A stretch of DNA of 64,000 nucleotides. It comes from Candidatus Polarisedimenticola svalbardensis. Lineage in GTDB: Bacteria > Acidobacteriota > Polarisedimenticolia > Polarisedimenticolales > Polarisedimenticolaceae. A program made the translations under genes and the position numbers. Under the pieces are notes generated by a model that did no database searches, had not been told where the DNA came from, and saw nothing but the letters and a program-made list of their open reading frames with translations. Numbering within the stretch: the stretch's first letter is position 1; each line of letters opens with the position of its first letter. The stretch is from positions 78,760 through 142,759 of the forward strand of contig JACXWD010000002.1 of the NCBI GenBank assembly GCA_014764515.1, read 5' to 3'. This document shows positions 15,092 through 26,600 of this stretch, one piece after another.

Positions 15092-15859
15092 ATGCGGACT
15101 TCGGTAATCGTCGTAGCCAACCAGAAAGGCGGAGTGGGGAAAACCACAACCGCAATCAACCTATCGGCCGCCCTGGCCCAGCGAAACTACAAGACACTGC
15201 TGATCGATCTCGACCCACAGGGAAACGCTTCGCTGACGTTCGTCGACACCCGGGAGCAGACCCATACGGTCTACGAGCTGCTGGTGGATCGCAACGTCAA
15301 GGTCGAGCAGACCATTCAGGCCAGCGAGAGCGACAAGCTGGACGTCATCGGGGCTCGCATTTCCCTGGCCAATGCCGACTCCAAACTGATCGGCGAGTTC
15401 GACAGTTATTATCGTCTCAAGGACAAGCTTGAGTCCCTGGACGGCAAGTACGATTTCATCATCGTTGACACACCTCCAACCCTGGGGATCCTTACCGTCA
15501 ACGCAATGGTGGCCGGTACACACCTGGTGGTCCCGGTACAGGCTTCCTACTTCTCCCTTGAGGGAACTGCGGATCTTCTGGATACCTACGACAGGATACG
15601 GAATCGGCCCAACCCGAACCTGAAGTTCCTGGGGGTCGTCATTACGCTCCACGACAAGCGCACGATCCTGGCTCGTGAGGTGACCGAGGAGATTCGCGAA
15701 AAATTCAGCGACAAGGTGTTCGACACCATGATCTCCAAGAGCGTTCGCCTCGAGGAGAGTCCGGCTCATAACCAGAGTATTTTCACATTTGCGCCGCGTT
15801 CCACCGGAGCGCTTGAGTACTACAAACTAGCTCAGGAGGTGGTTGATCGTGTCCGGTAA
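15092..15859 (+). CDS. parA: Chromosome-partitioning ATPase ParA (Soj)
   Basis: 255 residues, the size of chromosomal Soj-type ParA without an N-terminal DNA-binding extension. The deviant Walker A motif NQKGGVGKTTTAINL is at residues about 10-24, Walker A' follows in LLIDLDPQGNAS, and Walker B is IIVDTPPTLG. The ATPase dimerises on nucleoid DNA and moves ParB-parS complexes to segregate origins. A weak ACGGG precedes the ATG. parB overlaps its end by 11 nt. The pairing with parB and the lack of plasmid genes argue for a chromosomal system. Confidence 0.96.
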   Translation: MRTSVIVVANQKGGVGKTTTAINLSAALAQRNYKTLLIDLDPQGNASLTFVDTREQTHTVYELLVDRNVKVEQTIQASESDKLDVIGARISLANADSKLIGEFDSYYRLKDKLESLDGKYDFIIVDTPPTLGILTVNAMVAGTHLVVPVQASYFSLEGTADLLDTYDRIRNRPNPNLKFLGVVITLHDKRTILAREVTEEIREKFSDKVFDTMISKSVRLEESPAHNQSIFTFAPRSTGALEYYKLAQEVVDRVR

Positions 15860-16784
15860 GCAAAGAGGTCTCCCGAAGAACAAGAAGCTGCGACACGACA
15901 CCCACTTCGTGGACGAGATCACAGCCGACTCGTCGGAAGCGATCGGCCGGCTGATCGAGATCGGTCAGATAAGGCCGAACCCGGAGCAGCCCAGGAAGTC
16001 GTTCGGCGACCTGAGCGAGATGGTTGAGTCGGTCAAGGAGAAGGGGATTCTCGAGCCGATCCTGGTCCGCTTTTCCGAGGCCGAAGAGAATTACGAGATC
16101 ATTGCCGGCGAGAGGCGATTCCAGGCAGCTAGCCTGGCAGGTCTTCGAAAGGTGCCTTGCATCGAGGTCGATGTCGACAATCGGGGCATGCTTGAAATAT
16201 CCCTGGTTGAGAACCTTCAACGCAAAGACCTGAATGCTTTCGAAGAGTCTGCGGCAATCCTGCGGCTTTCCGAACAGTTCCGGTACACCCATGAGGAGAT
16301 CGCCAGAAAGCTCGGTAAGTCCAGAACGATCATCACCGAAACCCTGAGTCTGAACAGGATTCCCGAAGACGTTCAGGACCGATGTCGGCAGGCCGACATT
16401 ATGTCGAAATCGATGTTGCTTCAAATCGTCAGGCAGGATTCCCATGAAGCGATGCACCATCTGGTGGACAAGATCACCGGTGAAGGCATGACCCGGGAGG
16501 AAGCCAGGCGGTTCAACAAGGCCGACGGTTCGGGCAAGCCCCGGGTGCGCCGCTTCAGCTATAACTACAAGCCTGAAGATAGACCTTTCAGATTCAACAT
16601 GACCTTCGACAAGAAGGATGTTGAAAAGGAAGAAGTGATCCTGGCTCTCAAGGAAGTTCTGGAGAACCTGGTTCGTGAGCTGGAGATCGAGCGGTTTGAA
16701 GCAGGAGCTGAACAGGAAACGGACCGCAAGAGATCGACACGAACCCCAAGAGCCGAATCAAGAGGCAATGCGGAACTGACCTGA
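15849..16784 (+). CDS. parB: Chromosome-partitioning protein ParB (Spo0J-like)
   Basis: 311 residues. The ParB/Srx N-terminal CTPase domain is present with IRPNPEQPRKSF, EIIAGERRFQAASLAGL and SLVENLQRKDLN (residues about 35-130). A helix-turn-helix follows (THEEIARKLGKSRTIITETLSL), then a C-terminal dimerisation segment. ParB binds parS and spreads. The start is GTG at 15849 because AGGAGG (15834-15839) is 9 nt upstream; the TTG at 15843 used by the track is only 3 nt from it. It overlaps parA. I see no consensus parS in the window. Confidence 0.95.
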   Translation: MSGKQRGLPKNKKLRHDTHFVDEITADSSEAIGRLIEIGQIRPNPEQPRKSFGDLSEMVESVKEKGILEPILVRFSEAEENYEIIAGERRFQAASLAGLRKVPCIEVDVDNRGMLEISLVENLQRKDLNAFEESAAILRLSEQFRYTHEEIARKLGKSRTIITETLSLNRIPEDVQDRCRQADIMSKSMLLQIVRQDSHEAMHHLVDKITGEGMTREEARRFNKADGSGKPRVRRFSYNYKPEDRPFRFNMTFDKKDVEKEEVILALKEVLENLVRELEIERFEAGAEQETDRKRSTRTPRAESRGNAELT

Positions 16785-16934
16785 TTCTTGCCTAATGAGG
16801 CCGGCCCCGAACGATGAAATCGACCCTTCCAGAGCAGGTTCCCTCAAAGACCAAATACCATAGTAGACATAAGATACATTATCGGACGCTGGCAAAATTG
16901 ATGAAAACAAAGCCAAATCCACTCCCCGCCCACG

Positions 16935-16963
16935 TTGACAGCGACGTTTTCCGCTCCTAGACT
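16935..16963 (+). promoter_or_regulatory. Promoter of the lptFG fusion gene
   Basis: Perfect TTGACA, 17-nt spacer, TAGACT. Nine bases separate the -10 box from the ATG and contain no Shine-Dalgarno sequence, so the transcript should start within a few bases of the start codon (leaderless or nearly so). The rest of 16785-16934 is A/T-richer than its surroundings and shows no other feature. Confidence 0.62.
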
Positions 16964-16972
16964 CCAAAACAT

Positions 16973-19408
16973 ATGATCGGTATACGCCGGATCACAGGAT
17001 ACGTTTTCAGGGAACAGTTGGGCCCGACTGTTCTCGGCTTTTCCCTGTACACGTTCATCCTTCTGATGAACGCGTTCTTCCTGGTTGCCCAGAAGACCGT
17101 TGCCAGCAATCTGGGATGGGATCTCACCTTCAGGCTCTTCCTGCTCAGGGTTCCAAGCCTCCTGGTTCTGACCATTCCCATGGCGATCCTCCTGGGCGCG
17201 CTCATCGGGATCGGACGCCTGTCCTCGGATTCGGAGTGGATCGCAATCCAGTCTTCCGGCCACGGTCTCAGAACCCTGGTCAAGCCGTCGATCCTTCTTG
17301 GTCTGCTCGGCGCCTCCATCTCTCTTTACCTGTTCTGGGTTGTTGTTCCCCGGTCCAACATCGCGCTTCGGACCACGCAGATGGAGGTCATGCTCGCTTC
17401 CAACATGGCCTCGGACCTCAAGCCGCGAACCTTCTACTTCACTCCGGAAGGCCGGGTGATGTTCGTGGATGAGATTACCGCCGGCTCCAAGGGACTCCTG
17501 GAGGGTGTGTTTATCCACAACCCGATCCGGCCCAACCAGACTCGGGAGCTGATTCTGGCCCGGGAAGGCAACCTCTATCCCTCATCCGACGGGTCCGGCA
17601 GCCTGGAAATGGATCTGCGAGATGTGGTGCTGCACCTTTACAAGCCGCATTCTCCGGAGAGTTACCAACACAGCACCTTCGACAATTACCACATCGTCTT
17701 GCCTCCCCCGGCTCATATCCAGGCTCTCAAGGAACCGCCCCGAAAGACCGTGAGGAACATGGGTCTTGGCGAGTTGCGCGATGAGTTGTCCAGGGCCGGC
17801 CGGGATTCCAATGCCATCATCGCCGATGTCCGCAAGCGAAATGCCCTGATGGAATTGAACACACGGGTCGCCCTTCCGCTGGCCTGTTTGCTGTTCGCCA
17901 TTCTGGCCGTTCCATTGGGTGTCACCAGGGCCCGATCCGGCAAAGGGGCCGGATTCGCCATGAGCATGCTGGTAATTACCGTTTACTACCTGATCCTCAC
18001 CATCTGCCAGGATCAGGCCAGAAGAGGCCGGATCCCTCCCACACCGGCGATCTGGTCCGCCAACGCCGTCATTCTGCTGTGGTGCCTGTACGCCCTCTGG
18101 AAGCTGCGGAGGCCAGGGGGTGAGTCCCGGGGCGTCCTGAGCGCCCTGTTGGACCTTGCCATCACCTTCTGGCGACGGCTGGCGGCGCTGCTCTCCCCTG
18201 CTACATCCAAGGCCCAGAGTCAGGAGGAGAACCTTCTGGAAGGCGAGGCGCCGGAAGTTCAGGAAGCGATCCGGAAAAAGGTCGGGTTCCGTTTTGTGCC
18301 ACGGCTGGATTCTTACGTCGGATCCCATTTCATCCGGCTGTTCCTGTATGCCCTGCTGTCCAGTTACGTTATTTACGGCATCGTGGAACTCAAGTCGCTG
18401 ATAACCCAGATGATGGAGCACCAGCAGCCTCCAGGGCTTCTCCTGAGCTATTTCAAGTACTTCGCCCCCGGCATGATCCCCTTTACCGTGCCGATCGCCT
18501 GCATGGTCGGAGCGATCGTCGCCGTCACGATCCTTTCAAGAACCGGCGAACTCGACGCCATGAAGGCCAGCGGCATCAGCGTCCGGCGCGCCACCGCTCC
18601 GATCTTCCTGGCTACCCTCGCCATATGCGGCGTGTACTTCGTGGCGCAGGACAAATTGATTCCGGTCACGAGTCAGAAGAGTCTTGAGATCAAGGATCAG
18701 ATCCACGGCAGGTCTCCCAGAACCTACGGCGCCCGCCCCGGCGGCTCCTGGGTTTTTTCCGCAGACGGCACCCGCCTGTACCACTACCGCATGTTCGACA
18801 GCGACCCCGGGTTTTTCCAGGCGCTGAACAGCTTCACCATCGACCGGGACGCCATGAAAGTCCGGTCACACCGTTTCGGCGACGCCGTCAACTGGGTTGA
18901 TGATGCCTGGGTCCACACCAGGGGCTGGTACCGCACCTTCCCCGCAGACGGCACCGCCGGCATCTACAGTCATGAGGAAACCGCGGTGGTGGAAGGGTTG
19001 GACGGACCGGAACATTTTGCCCAGCGGGAATCGGGGATGAGACGGAACAACGATGCCAAGATTGAACAGTTCGACATGGAAGCGCTGAAGGCGGAAATCC
19101 TGAGCCTGCGTCAGTCCGGCTACGATACGACCCGTCTGGAAGTTTCCTATTTCGGCCGGTTCTCCCGGCCGCTGACGCCTCTGGTCATGGTCATGCTGGG
19201 CCTGCCGTTCGCCTTCCGCATCGGCCGCAAAGGATCGCTGTACGGGATCGGCGTCGCCATCCTGCTGGTGATCCTGTACTGGGCCACCTTTGCCATCTTC
19301 AACGCCCTGGGCCTTGAAACCATCCTGCCGCCGTTCCTTGCGGCCTGGGCTCCCAATATTTTCTACGGACTCCTGGGCGCCACCCTGATGCTGTACGTCC
19401 GGACCTGA
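16973..19408 (+). CDS. Single-chain LptF-LptG lipopolysaccharide export permease
   Basis: 811 residues, about twice the length of LptF or LptG. The N-terminal half (1-395) is a complete LptF/YjgP-type permease: an initial membrane helix (VLGFSLYTFILLMNAFF), VPSLLVLTIPMAILLGALIGIGRLSSDSEWIAIQSSG-type coupling region, a periplasmic jellyroll, and three terminal helices ending near 380. A charged linker (about 395-430) leads to a second copy (431-811), with FIRLFLYALLSSYVIYGIVE, MIPFTVPIACMVGAIVAVTILSRTGELDAMKASG and another jellyroll plus three helices. Together these supply the twelve helices of the LptB2FG exporter. No frameshift is seen. LptE is encoded at 30926-31444; lptB, lptC, lptA and lptD are not in the window. 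Its stop abuts that of the convergent sulfatase-like gene. Confidence 0.93.
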   Translation: MIGIRRITGYVFREQLGPTVLGFSLYTFILLMNAFFLVAQKTVASNLGWDLTFRLFLLRVPSLLVLTIPMAILLGALIGIGRLSSDSEWIAIQSSGHGLRTLVKPSILLGLLGASISLYLFWVVVPRSNIALRTTQMEVMLASNMASDLKPRTFYFTPEGRVMFVDEITAGSKGLLEGVFIHNPIRPNQTRELILAREGNLYPSSDGSGSLEMDLRDVVLHLYKPHSPESYQHSTFDNYHIVLPPPAHIQALKEPPRKTVRNMGLGELRDELSRAGRDSNAIIADVRKRNALMELNTRVALPLACLLFAILAVPLGVTRARSGKGAGFAMSMLVITVYYLILTICQDQARRGRIPPTPAIWSANAVILLWCLYALWKLRRPGGESRGVLSALLDLAITFWRRLAALLSPATSKAQSQEENLLEGEAPEVQEAIRKKVGFRFVPRLDSYVGSHFIRLFLYALLSSYVIYGIVELKSLITQMMEHQQPPGLLLSYFKYFAPGMIPFTVPIACMVGAIVAVTILSRTGELDAMKASGISVRRATAPIFLATLAICGVYFVAQDKLIPVTSQKSLEIKDQIHGRSPRTYGARPGGSWVFSADGTRLYHYRMFDSDPGFFQALNSFTIDRDAMKVRSHRFGDAVNWVDDAWVHTRGWYRTFPADGTAGIYSHEETAVVEGLDGPEHFAQRESGMRRNNDAKIEQFDMEALKAEILSLRQSGYDTTRLEVSYFGRFSRPLTPLVMVMLGLPFAFRIGRKGSLYGIGVAILLVILYWATFAIFNALGLETILPPFLAAWAPNIFYGLLGATLMLYVRT

Positions 19409-22405
19409 TCAGGATCCGGATTCCAGATCCGACACCCGTTCCGCCAGTCTGGCCTGGGAACGATCCAGCTCCAGCGAGCGCTTCCAGTACGACAGGGCCT
19501 CCTGATTCCGACCGAGCCGGAGGGCCGCCTCACCCATGACATTGAGCAATGCAGGGGAATCCCCCAGCCGGCCCCGGGCCTCCTGCAACAGCTTCAGGCC
19601 CTCACCATAGCGGCCGTCTTCCAACTCGAGGTAGCCCTGCTGGAGGAGTGCCTGGGACCTGGCCCTGGGATCGGCGGCCGCCGCCAGCAGTTCCTGCCTG
19701 GCGTCATCGGTCAGGCCGCGGGACCTTAGAACCAGAGCCAGGTTCACCCGGGCGTCGCCATACCCGGGCTCCAGTTCCAGGGCGCGCAGGAGGTATTTTT
19801 CCGCTCCGTCATATTCTCCCCGGGCGATGCGGATACCGGCAAGGTTGTTGTAGGGCGATGGATATTCCGGCGCCGCCAGAACCGCCCGCTGCCAGAGTTT
19901 GTCCGCTTCATCCATCTCACCAGTGGCAAAATAGAGGCTGGCCAGGTTGTTCATGACGACTGCATTGGTCGGCGCTTTCTCGAGGGCTCGCCCGTACAGA
20001 TCGATGGCGTTCCCTGTTTCCCCCCGGTCCTGGTACACCAGCGCCAGGTTGTTATACGCGCCCATGAAATAGGGATCGGCCTCGATCGCCGCCAGATACC
20101 ATTTTTCCGCCTCCACCCCATCGTTCCGGCTCCGGGCCAGGTTTCCCAGATGGTTGCGCGGCTGGGCTATATCCGGATCCAGGTCTGCGGCCCGTATCCA
20201 GGCTCTCTCCGCACCGTCCGGGTCACCCTGCTTTTCCAGCGCCTGTCCCAGGGTCGTGATGATCTCCACCGCCTCCGGCTCCCGCTCCAGGATGGACTGC
20301 AGCAGCGAGACCGCTTTCCCAAGATCGTTCCGTTCAAGGGCCAGCCTGGCAAGGTGGTGGGCCGCTACCCGGTAGGCGTGGGGATATCCCATGGCTCGCT
20401 GAAAAATTTTACCAGCCTCATCATTCCGTTCCTGCATCAGGACGGAAAGCCCCAGGTTCACCAGCAGCGTGGGCTGCTCTCCGTTCTCTTCGATCCCGGT
20501 GCGGAACTCCGCTTCGGCCTCGGCGAAGAGCCCCTCCGCCATGAGCGCCACCCCGGAATTATTCCTGGCAGTTGTTGAATTCTTACTTTCTGAATCGCTG
20601 GAGATATATCCCAGCGATCTGAGCTTCTTGAGGAGGTCTTCGTCGCCCTCCCCTCCCGAACCTGCGTCGGCTCCTGCTCTCCGCTCCGGATCGTCGGTTC
20701 GGAACCGGACCGGGTTCTGCTCCAGAAAGGCCGGGTCGATCGCTCCGGCCAGGACCTTGCCGGGCCATGAAGACGGCACCGGCTGGCCGTAGAGAGCCAG
20801 GATGGTCGGCGCAATGTCATACACCGAGGCCTGTTCCAGGCTGGCTGCCGGAACGATGTGCCGTCCGGACAGGATCAGCATGCCGAACTTGCGGTGCCAG
20901 GAGGCTGCCTGCCCGTGGCCGATCCTGCTGTCGGCGGTCTGGGGGCGGGTGGCGTCGGAGGCAAACCCATGGTCCGAGAGAACCATGACCGTCCAGTCTT
21001 TCCCCCGGCCCGCAAGGAGTTCGCCCAGGTAACGGTCGGCCTGTTCGTAATAGCGGTCCACCACATGGCGGAAACGTGCCTGGCGCCGGACCGAAACCCC
21101 GGGAAGCAATGGATCCCGGAAGCTCATGAACAGGTGCCCGACAGTGTCGGTGCCTTCGAGATAAACCGCCTCGAACCCCGGTGAATACTGCTCATGGAGC
21201 CGGCGGGCAATACCTACGTAACTGTCGCCGGACGCAAGGAGTGTACTGAAGCTGTCCAGGAGCTCCCGGTCGGCTCCCTGGTAGTCCTCTTCCGAGGAAT
21301 CGTCCGGCGAAAAGAAGGAAGCGGTCCGTTCCCACGGTATCTCGTCGGGAGAAACGATATCGGTGCGTATCTCGTTGTAAAGTTCCGGAGGCCAGGTCTT
21401 GCCCTGTTCGTCGTCCGGATCCGTTTTGAAATCGAACAGTTGGTAGGCGATCCGTTCGGAGACCAGATACCCGTTGACGGCATCGGCCGGCCATGTGGCC
21501 CACCAGCCGACCACACCGGTTCGGGTTCCGGCCTCGCCCAGCATCTCCCAGACCGTGGCGGCCTTGCGATGGGCGGAGGTCACCGGCTGCTTGTTCCCAC
21601 CAGCAGGATCCTGCACCAGGAAATCCAGGATGCCGTGTCGGCTCGGCTCCACCCCGGTAACCACTGATGTCCAGATAACCGGCGAGAGCATGGGACTTAT
21701 GGTCAACAGCTTGGTCCGGACTCCACCCTCTATCAGGCGCTCCAGGTTCGGGAGCCGGCCTGCAGCCAGGAGCGGGTCCAGGATGACCCAGTCGGCGCCG
21801 TCCAGGCCGACCACAAGCATGCGGGTGTCGGCAGCCGGGTAGGACCTTCCGTCCACCGCCAGCAGGTAGTCCAGGGAGTCCAGAGAGAGCTCCCTCAGGT
21901 CGGCGCCACGTTGGGCCAGTCCGACCTTCAGACGCTGGCTCAGCTCATCCTGAAAGGCGCCGGTGCCCAGGTTGCGGTGGACCCCGCGGTCCATCCCTGC
22001 GCCGGCTTCCCGGACGGCGGCGAGAAGAAGATCCCGGGCGCCTGCTCCCTGGTCGGCGGTGGCGATGTCGGCCCATGCTTCCGGCCGCAGGCGGACGGTT
22101 GCCCAGCCCCGGAACCCATATCGTGATCCGTCGGCGCCGGGGATCAGGGCGTCTTCGGCCTGGGGCAACGGCAGGACCACCGCATCCCTCGGATAGCGAT
22201 CCAGGTGGACCAGGCCGGGTGGGGCGACGGCGAACCGGCCGTCAGCCGGCCGGGGGTAACCCAGGAACGACGGACCTCGCAGAACACCGAATTCGGATTC
22301 CGGGCTCAGGGAGTGCATCCCGGAGGCAAACCAGACGATTGCCAGAGCAATCGCCGCAACGAATGCGATCGAACCTTTCGAAGCGCCCTTACCGTTGCGG
22401 TTCAC
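19409..22405 (-). CDS. Membrane-anchored alkaline-phosphatase-superfamily hydrolase with TPR domain
   Basis: 998 residues. An N-terminal membrane helix (about 12-30) suggests an inner-membrane anchor with a periplasmic body. A small domain (about 40-185) precedes a type I phosphodiesterase/sulfatase-like catalytic region that begins VVGLDGADWVILDPLL (metal-binding Asp). It continues with TSVVTGVEPSRHGILDF, the family's nucleophile Thr/Ser and His region, and VLSDHGFASD. From about 610 to 990 there are ten or so tetratricopeptide repeats (for example NLALVYQDRGETGNAIDLYGRAL). The substrate is unknown; phosphodiester or lipid head-group transfer are possibilities. The start is GTG at 22405 with GGGGGTG upstream. 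It follows metK by 23 nt. Its stop forms TGATCA with the stop of lptFG. Confidence 0.88.
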   Translation of the reverse strand: MNRNGKGASKGSIAFVAAIALAIVWFASGMHSLSPESEFGVLRGPSFLGYPRPADGRFAVAPPGLVHLDRYPRDAVVLPLPQAEDALIPGADGSRYGFRGWATVRLRPEAWADIATADQGAGARDLLLAAVREAGAGMDRGVHRNLGTGAFQDELSQRLKVGLAQRGADLRELSLDSLDYLLAVDGRSYPAADTRMLVVGLDGADWVILDPLLAAGRLPNLERLIEGGVRTKLLTISPMLSPVIWTSVVTGVEPSRHGILDFLVQDPAGGNKQPVTSAHRKAATVWEMLGEAGTRTGVVGWWATWPADAVNGYLVSERIAYQLFDFKTDPDDEQGKTWPPELYNEIRTDIVSPDEIPWERTASFFSPDDSSEEDYQGADRELLDSFSTLLASGDSYVGIARRLHEQYSPGFEAVYLEGTDTVGHLFMSFRDPLLPGVSVRRQARFRHVVDRYYEQADRYLGELLAGRGKDWTVMVLSDHGFASDATRPQTADSRIGHGQAASWHRKFGMLILSGRHIVPAASLEQASVYDIAPTILALYGQPVPSSWPGKVLAGAIDPAFLEQNPVRFRTDDPERRAGADAGSGGEGDEDLLKKLRSLGYISSDSESKNSTTARNNSGVALMAEGLFAEAEAEFRTGIEENGEQPTLLVNLGLSVLMQERNDEAGKIFQRAMGYPHAYRVAAHHLARLALERNDLGKAVSLLQSILEREPEAVEIITTLGQALEKQGDPDGAERAWIRAADLDPDIAQPRNHLGNLARSRNDGVEAEKWYLAAIEADPYFMGAYNNLALVYQDRGETGNAIDLYGRALEKAPTNAVVMNNLASLYFATGEMDEADKLWQRAVLAAPEYPSPYNNLAGIRIARGEYDGAEKYLLRALELEPGYGDARVNLALVLRSRGLTDDARQELLAAAADPRARSQALLQQGYLELEDGRYGEGLKLLQEARGRLGDSPALLNVMGEAALRLGRNQEALSYWKRSLELDRSQARLAERVSDLESGS

Positions 22406-22428
22406 CGGTCACCCCCCGGGGATCCGAG

Positions 22429-23580
<1,152 letters not shown>

Positions 23581-23662
23581 CGAGAAACTCCTATCAGGTA
23601 AACCAGGGATAAGTGGCGTGCAGCGCCCGGACCGGTGAATTTACCATCCCATCGGGTTTGGT

Positions 23663-26600
23663 TCAACGTTCATAGCGGTTTGGCTGGGCCCGGTACCGAA
23701 CCCGCCCCGGTCCCAGCAGCCGATCCAGGTCGTCACTGAGCTCCTGGCACGGCCGCACCCGCAGGGCGCTTTCGACCTGGGCCACGAATCGGTACCGGCC
23801 GGGGTTACAGACCTCAAGATAAAGACGGGCATCCCCACTGTGCCGGGAGACTGTTTTCCGGAGAGTATCCACCAGTGTTTCATCCAGTTGCACCGAGTTG
23901 ATCCGCACCTGTACGGCATCGGCCTTTCGATCCCTCAACTCTTCCAGGGGGCAGATGTCGTCGGCCAGAATCTTGTACTGCTCCTCTTCCACCTGAAGCC
24001 TGCCTGTGATCAGGAACGGCTTGCCGTCTTCGAGGATGGCGCCGCTTGTCTTGTAGATCTTGGGGAAAATGACGGTTTCCACACGTCCCTGGCTGTCCTC
24101 CAACTGGAGAGTGGCGAACCAGTCTCCCTTTCTGGATTTGCGCCGGTTGAGGTTGGTGACCAGCCCGCAGACGGCAACTTCCGAACCACCCGGTGTCTTC
24201 GCCAGCTTGTCGGTGGTGTGGGAAGCGAAGTCCCGGATCAACCCGGCATGGGCTTCCAGGGGATGGCCGGAAATGTAGAAACCGAGGGTATCTTTTTCGT
24301 GGGCCAGTCGTGTTCTCTCGTCCCATTCCGGTGTCTCAGGGAGCAGCTCCGCCCGGGCCGGCTCCTGCTCGCCCTCACCGCCTCCGAACAGGTTGCCCTG
24401 CCCGGCCTCCCGGTCGGCCCGCTGCTTGTGCCCGTACTCCAGCGCTCCATCCACCCCGGCGGCCAGGCTGCTGCGACCGTACCCCAGGGAGTCCAGGGCG
24501 CCGGAAAAGACCAGCGCCTCAAGGACACGTTTGTTCGCCTGCCTGGAGTCGACTTCCGCGCTCAACGCGTGCATCGACTCGAACCGGCCCACCCGTTCCC
24601 TGGCGTCCAGGATCGCCTGTATCGCCCCTTCGCCCACACCCTTGATGGCGGACAGGCCGAACCGGATCCCACCTTCCTCCACGGTGAAGTCCATGCCGGA
24701 CCCGTTGACGTCGGGAGGGAGGACTTCGATGCCCATACCCCTGGCCCGGCCGATGTAGTTTACAAGCTTGTCCGTATTGCCCTTGTCGTTGGTCAGCACG
24801 GCAGCCATGAAATGCAGCGGGTGGTGAGCCTTGAGCCATGCGGTCTGGTAAGCAACCAGAGCGTAAGCGGCGCTGTGAGATTTATTGAAACCGTATCCGG
24901 CAAAGAACGCCATGAGGTCGAAAACCGCCTTGGCATCCTTTTCCGAGACACCTTTCTCTTCGGCGCCGGCGATGAATTTCTTCGCCTCGGCCTCCATGAC
25001 CTCTTTCTTCTTCTTGCCCATGGCCCTGCGGAGGATGTCGGCTTCGCCCAGGCTGTAGCCGGCCATCTTGGAGGCGATCTGCATGACCTGTTCCTGGAAG
25101 ACGATCACACCGTAGGTCTCTTCCAGGATCTCCTCGGTCCACGGATGAGGGTATTCAACCCGGATCTTGCCGTGGCGCCGTTTGATGAAATCGTCGATAA
25201 GGCCGCCGCCGATCGGACCTGGCCGGAACAGGGCGTTGAGGGCGATGAGATCCTCGAACCGCTCCGGCTTGAGACGACGCAGGATGTCCTTCATACCGTC
25301 GGATTCGAACTGGAATACACCGTCGGTATCCGCCCGGGAAAACAGTTCGTAGACCTTGGGGTCGGTCAGCGGCAGATGCGGGAGGTCGGGCCGCTCTCCG
25401 GTTTCCGCTTCTATGGAATCCAGGGCGTCATCGATGAGGGTCAGGGTCTTCAGTCCGAGGAAGTCCATTTTCAGAAGGCCGATTTCCTCGACTTCGTCTT
25501 TGGCCCACTGCGTCGTAACCTCGTCCCCGGCCTTGGTGCCGCGATACAGAGGGGCGAATTCGTCAATCGGCCTGGGAGCGATAACCACTCCTGCGGCATG
25601 GGTCGAGGCATGGCGGCAAAGCCCTTCCAGGCGGGTGCCGACGTCCAGCAGCTGGCGGACCTGGTCGTCCCCGTCGTAGATCGCCTGCAGTTCCGGGACG
25701 TCCTTCAGCGCACCCCGGATGGTGATGTCCTGGCCCGGCTGGTTCGGCACCAGCTTGGCGATCTTGTCCACCTCGCCGTACGGAATCTCCAGCACACGTC
25801 CTACGTCACGGATGACGGCTCGAGCCGCCATGCTGCCGAAGGTGATGATCTGGGCCACGTTCGGTCTGCCGTACTTCTCGGTAACGTATTCAATCACCCG
25901 CTCCCGCTTTCGAAAGCAGAAATCGATGTCTACGTCCGGCATGCTGACCCGCTCCGGGTTCAGGAAGCGTTCGAACAGCAGGTCGTACTCCATCGGGTCG
26001 ATGTCGGTGATCTGCATGCAGAACGCCGCCAGCGAACCGGCTGCGGATCCCCGCCCCGGCCCCACCGGGATACCGCTCTCCCGGGCGTAGCGGATGAAGT
26101 CCCAGGTGATCAGGAAGTATCCGGGGAACCCCATTTCCCGGATCACCTTCAGCTCCAGTTCCAGCCGGGCCTTGTACTTCTCGATCGGGTGGCGCAGCAG
26201 GCCGGCTTCTTCCTTCTGTTTCCAGCCCTTCATCCTCTTCGCGAATCCGTCCCGGGCCACTTTTTCGAAGTAGCCGTCCAGGTCGTACCCGTCGGGGACC
26301 GGAAATTCCGGCAGATGGTTCGGCTGGTCCTTGAACGTGAAATCGCAAAGATCTGCGATCGCCTGGGAGTTCTCCACCGCCTCGGGACGCCAGTGGAACA
26401 GATCGGCCATCTCCGAGCGGGACTTGAGGTAATGCTCGGTGGTGTAGGTCATCCTGCCGCGGTTGTTGATTGTTTTCCCGGTGTGGATACAGACCAGGAT
26501 CTCGTGGGCCTTGTGGTCATCGGGAAGGAGGTAGTGGCAATCGTTGGTAGCGACCAGGCCGATATCAAGGTCCCTGGCCAGGCGGACCGAACCATCATTG

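Noticed and set aside
14942-16972. parS sites near parAB
   Set aside because: I looked for TGTTTCACGTGAAACA-like palindromes in and around parAB and saw none; a whole-genome scan would be needed.
23581-23662. Possible SAM riboswitch upstream of metK
   Set aside because: The 82-nt gap is too short and lacks the helices of known SAM or SAH riboswitches; only a Shine-Dalgarno sequence is visible.
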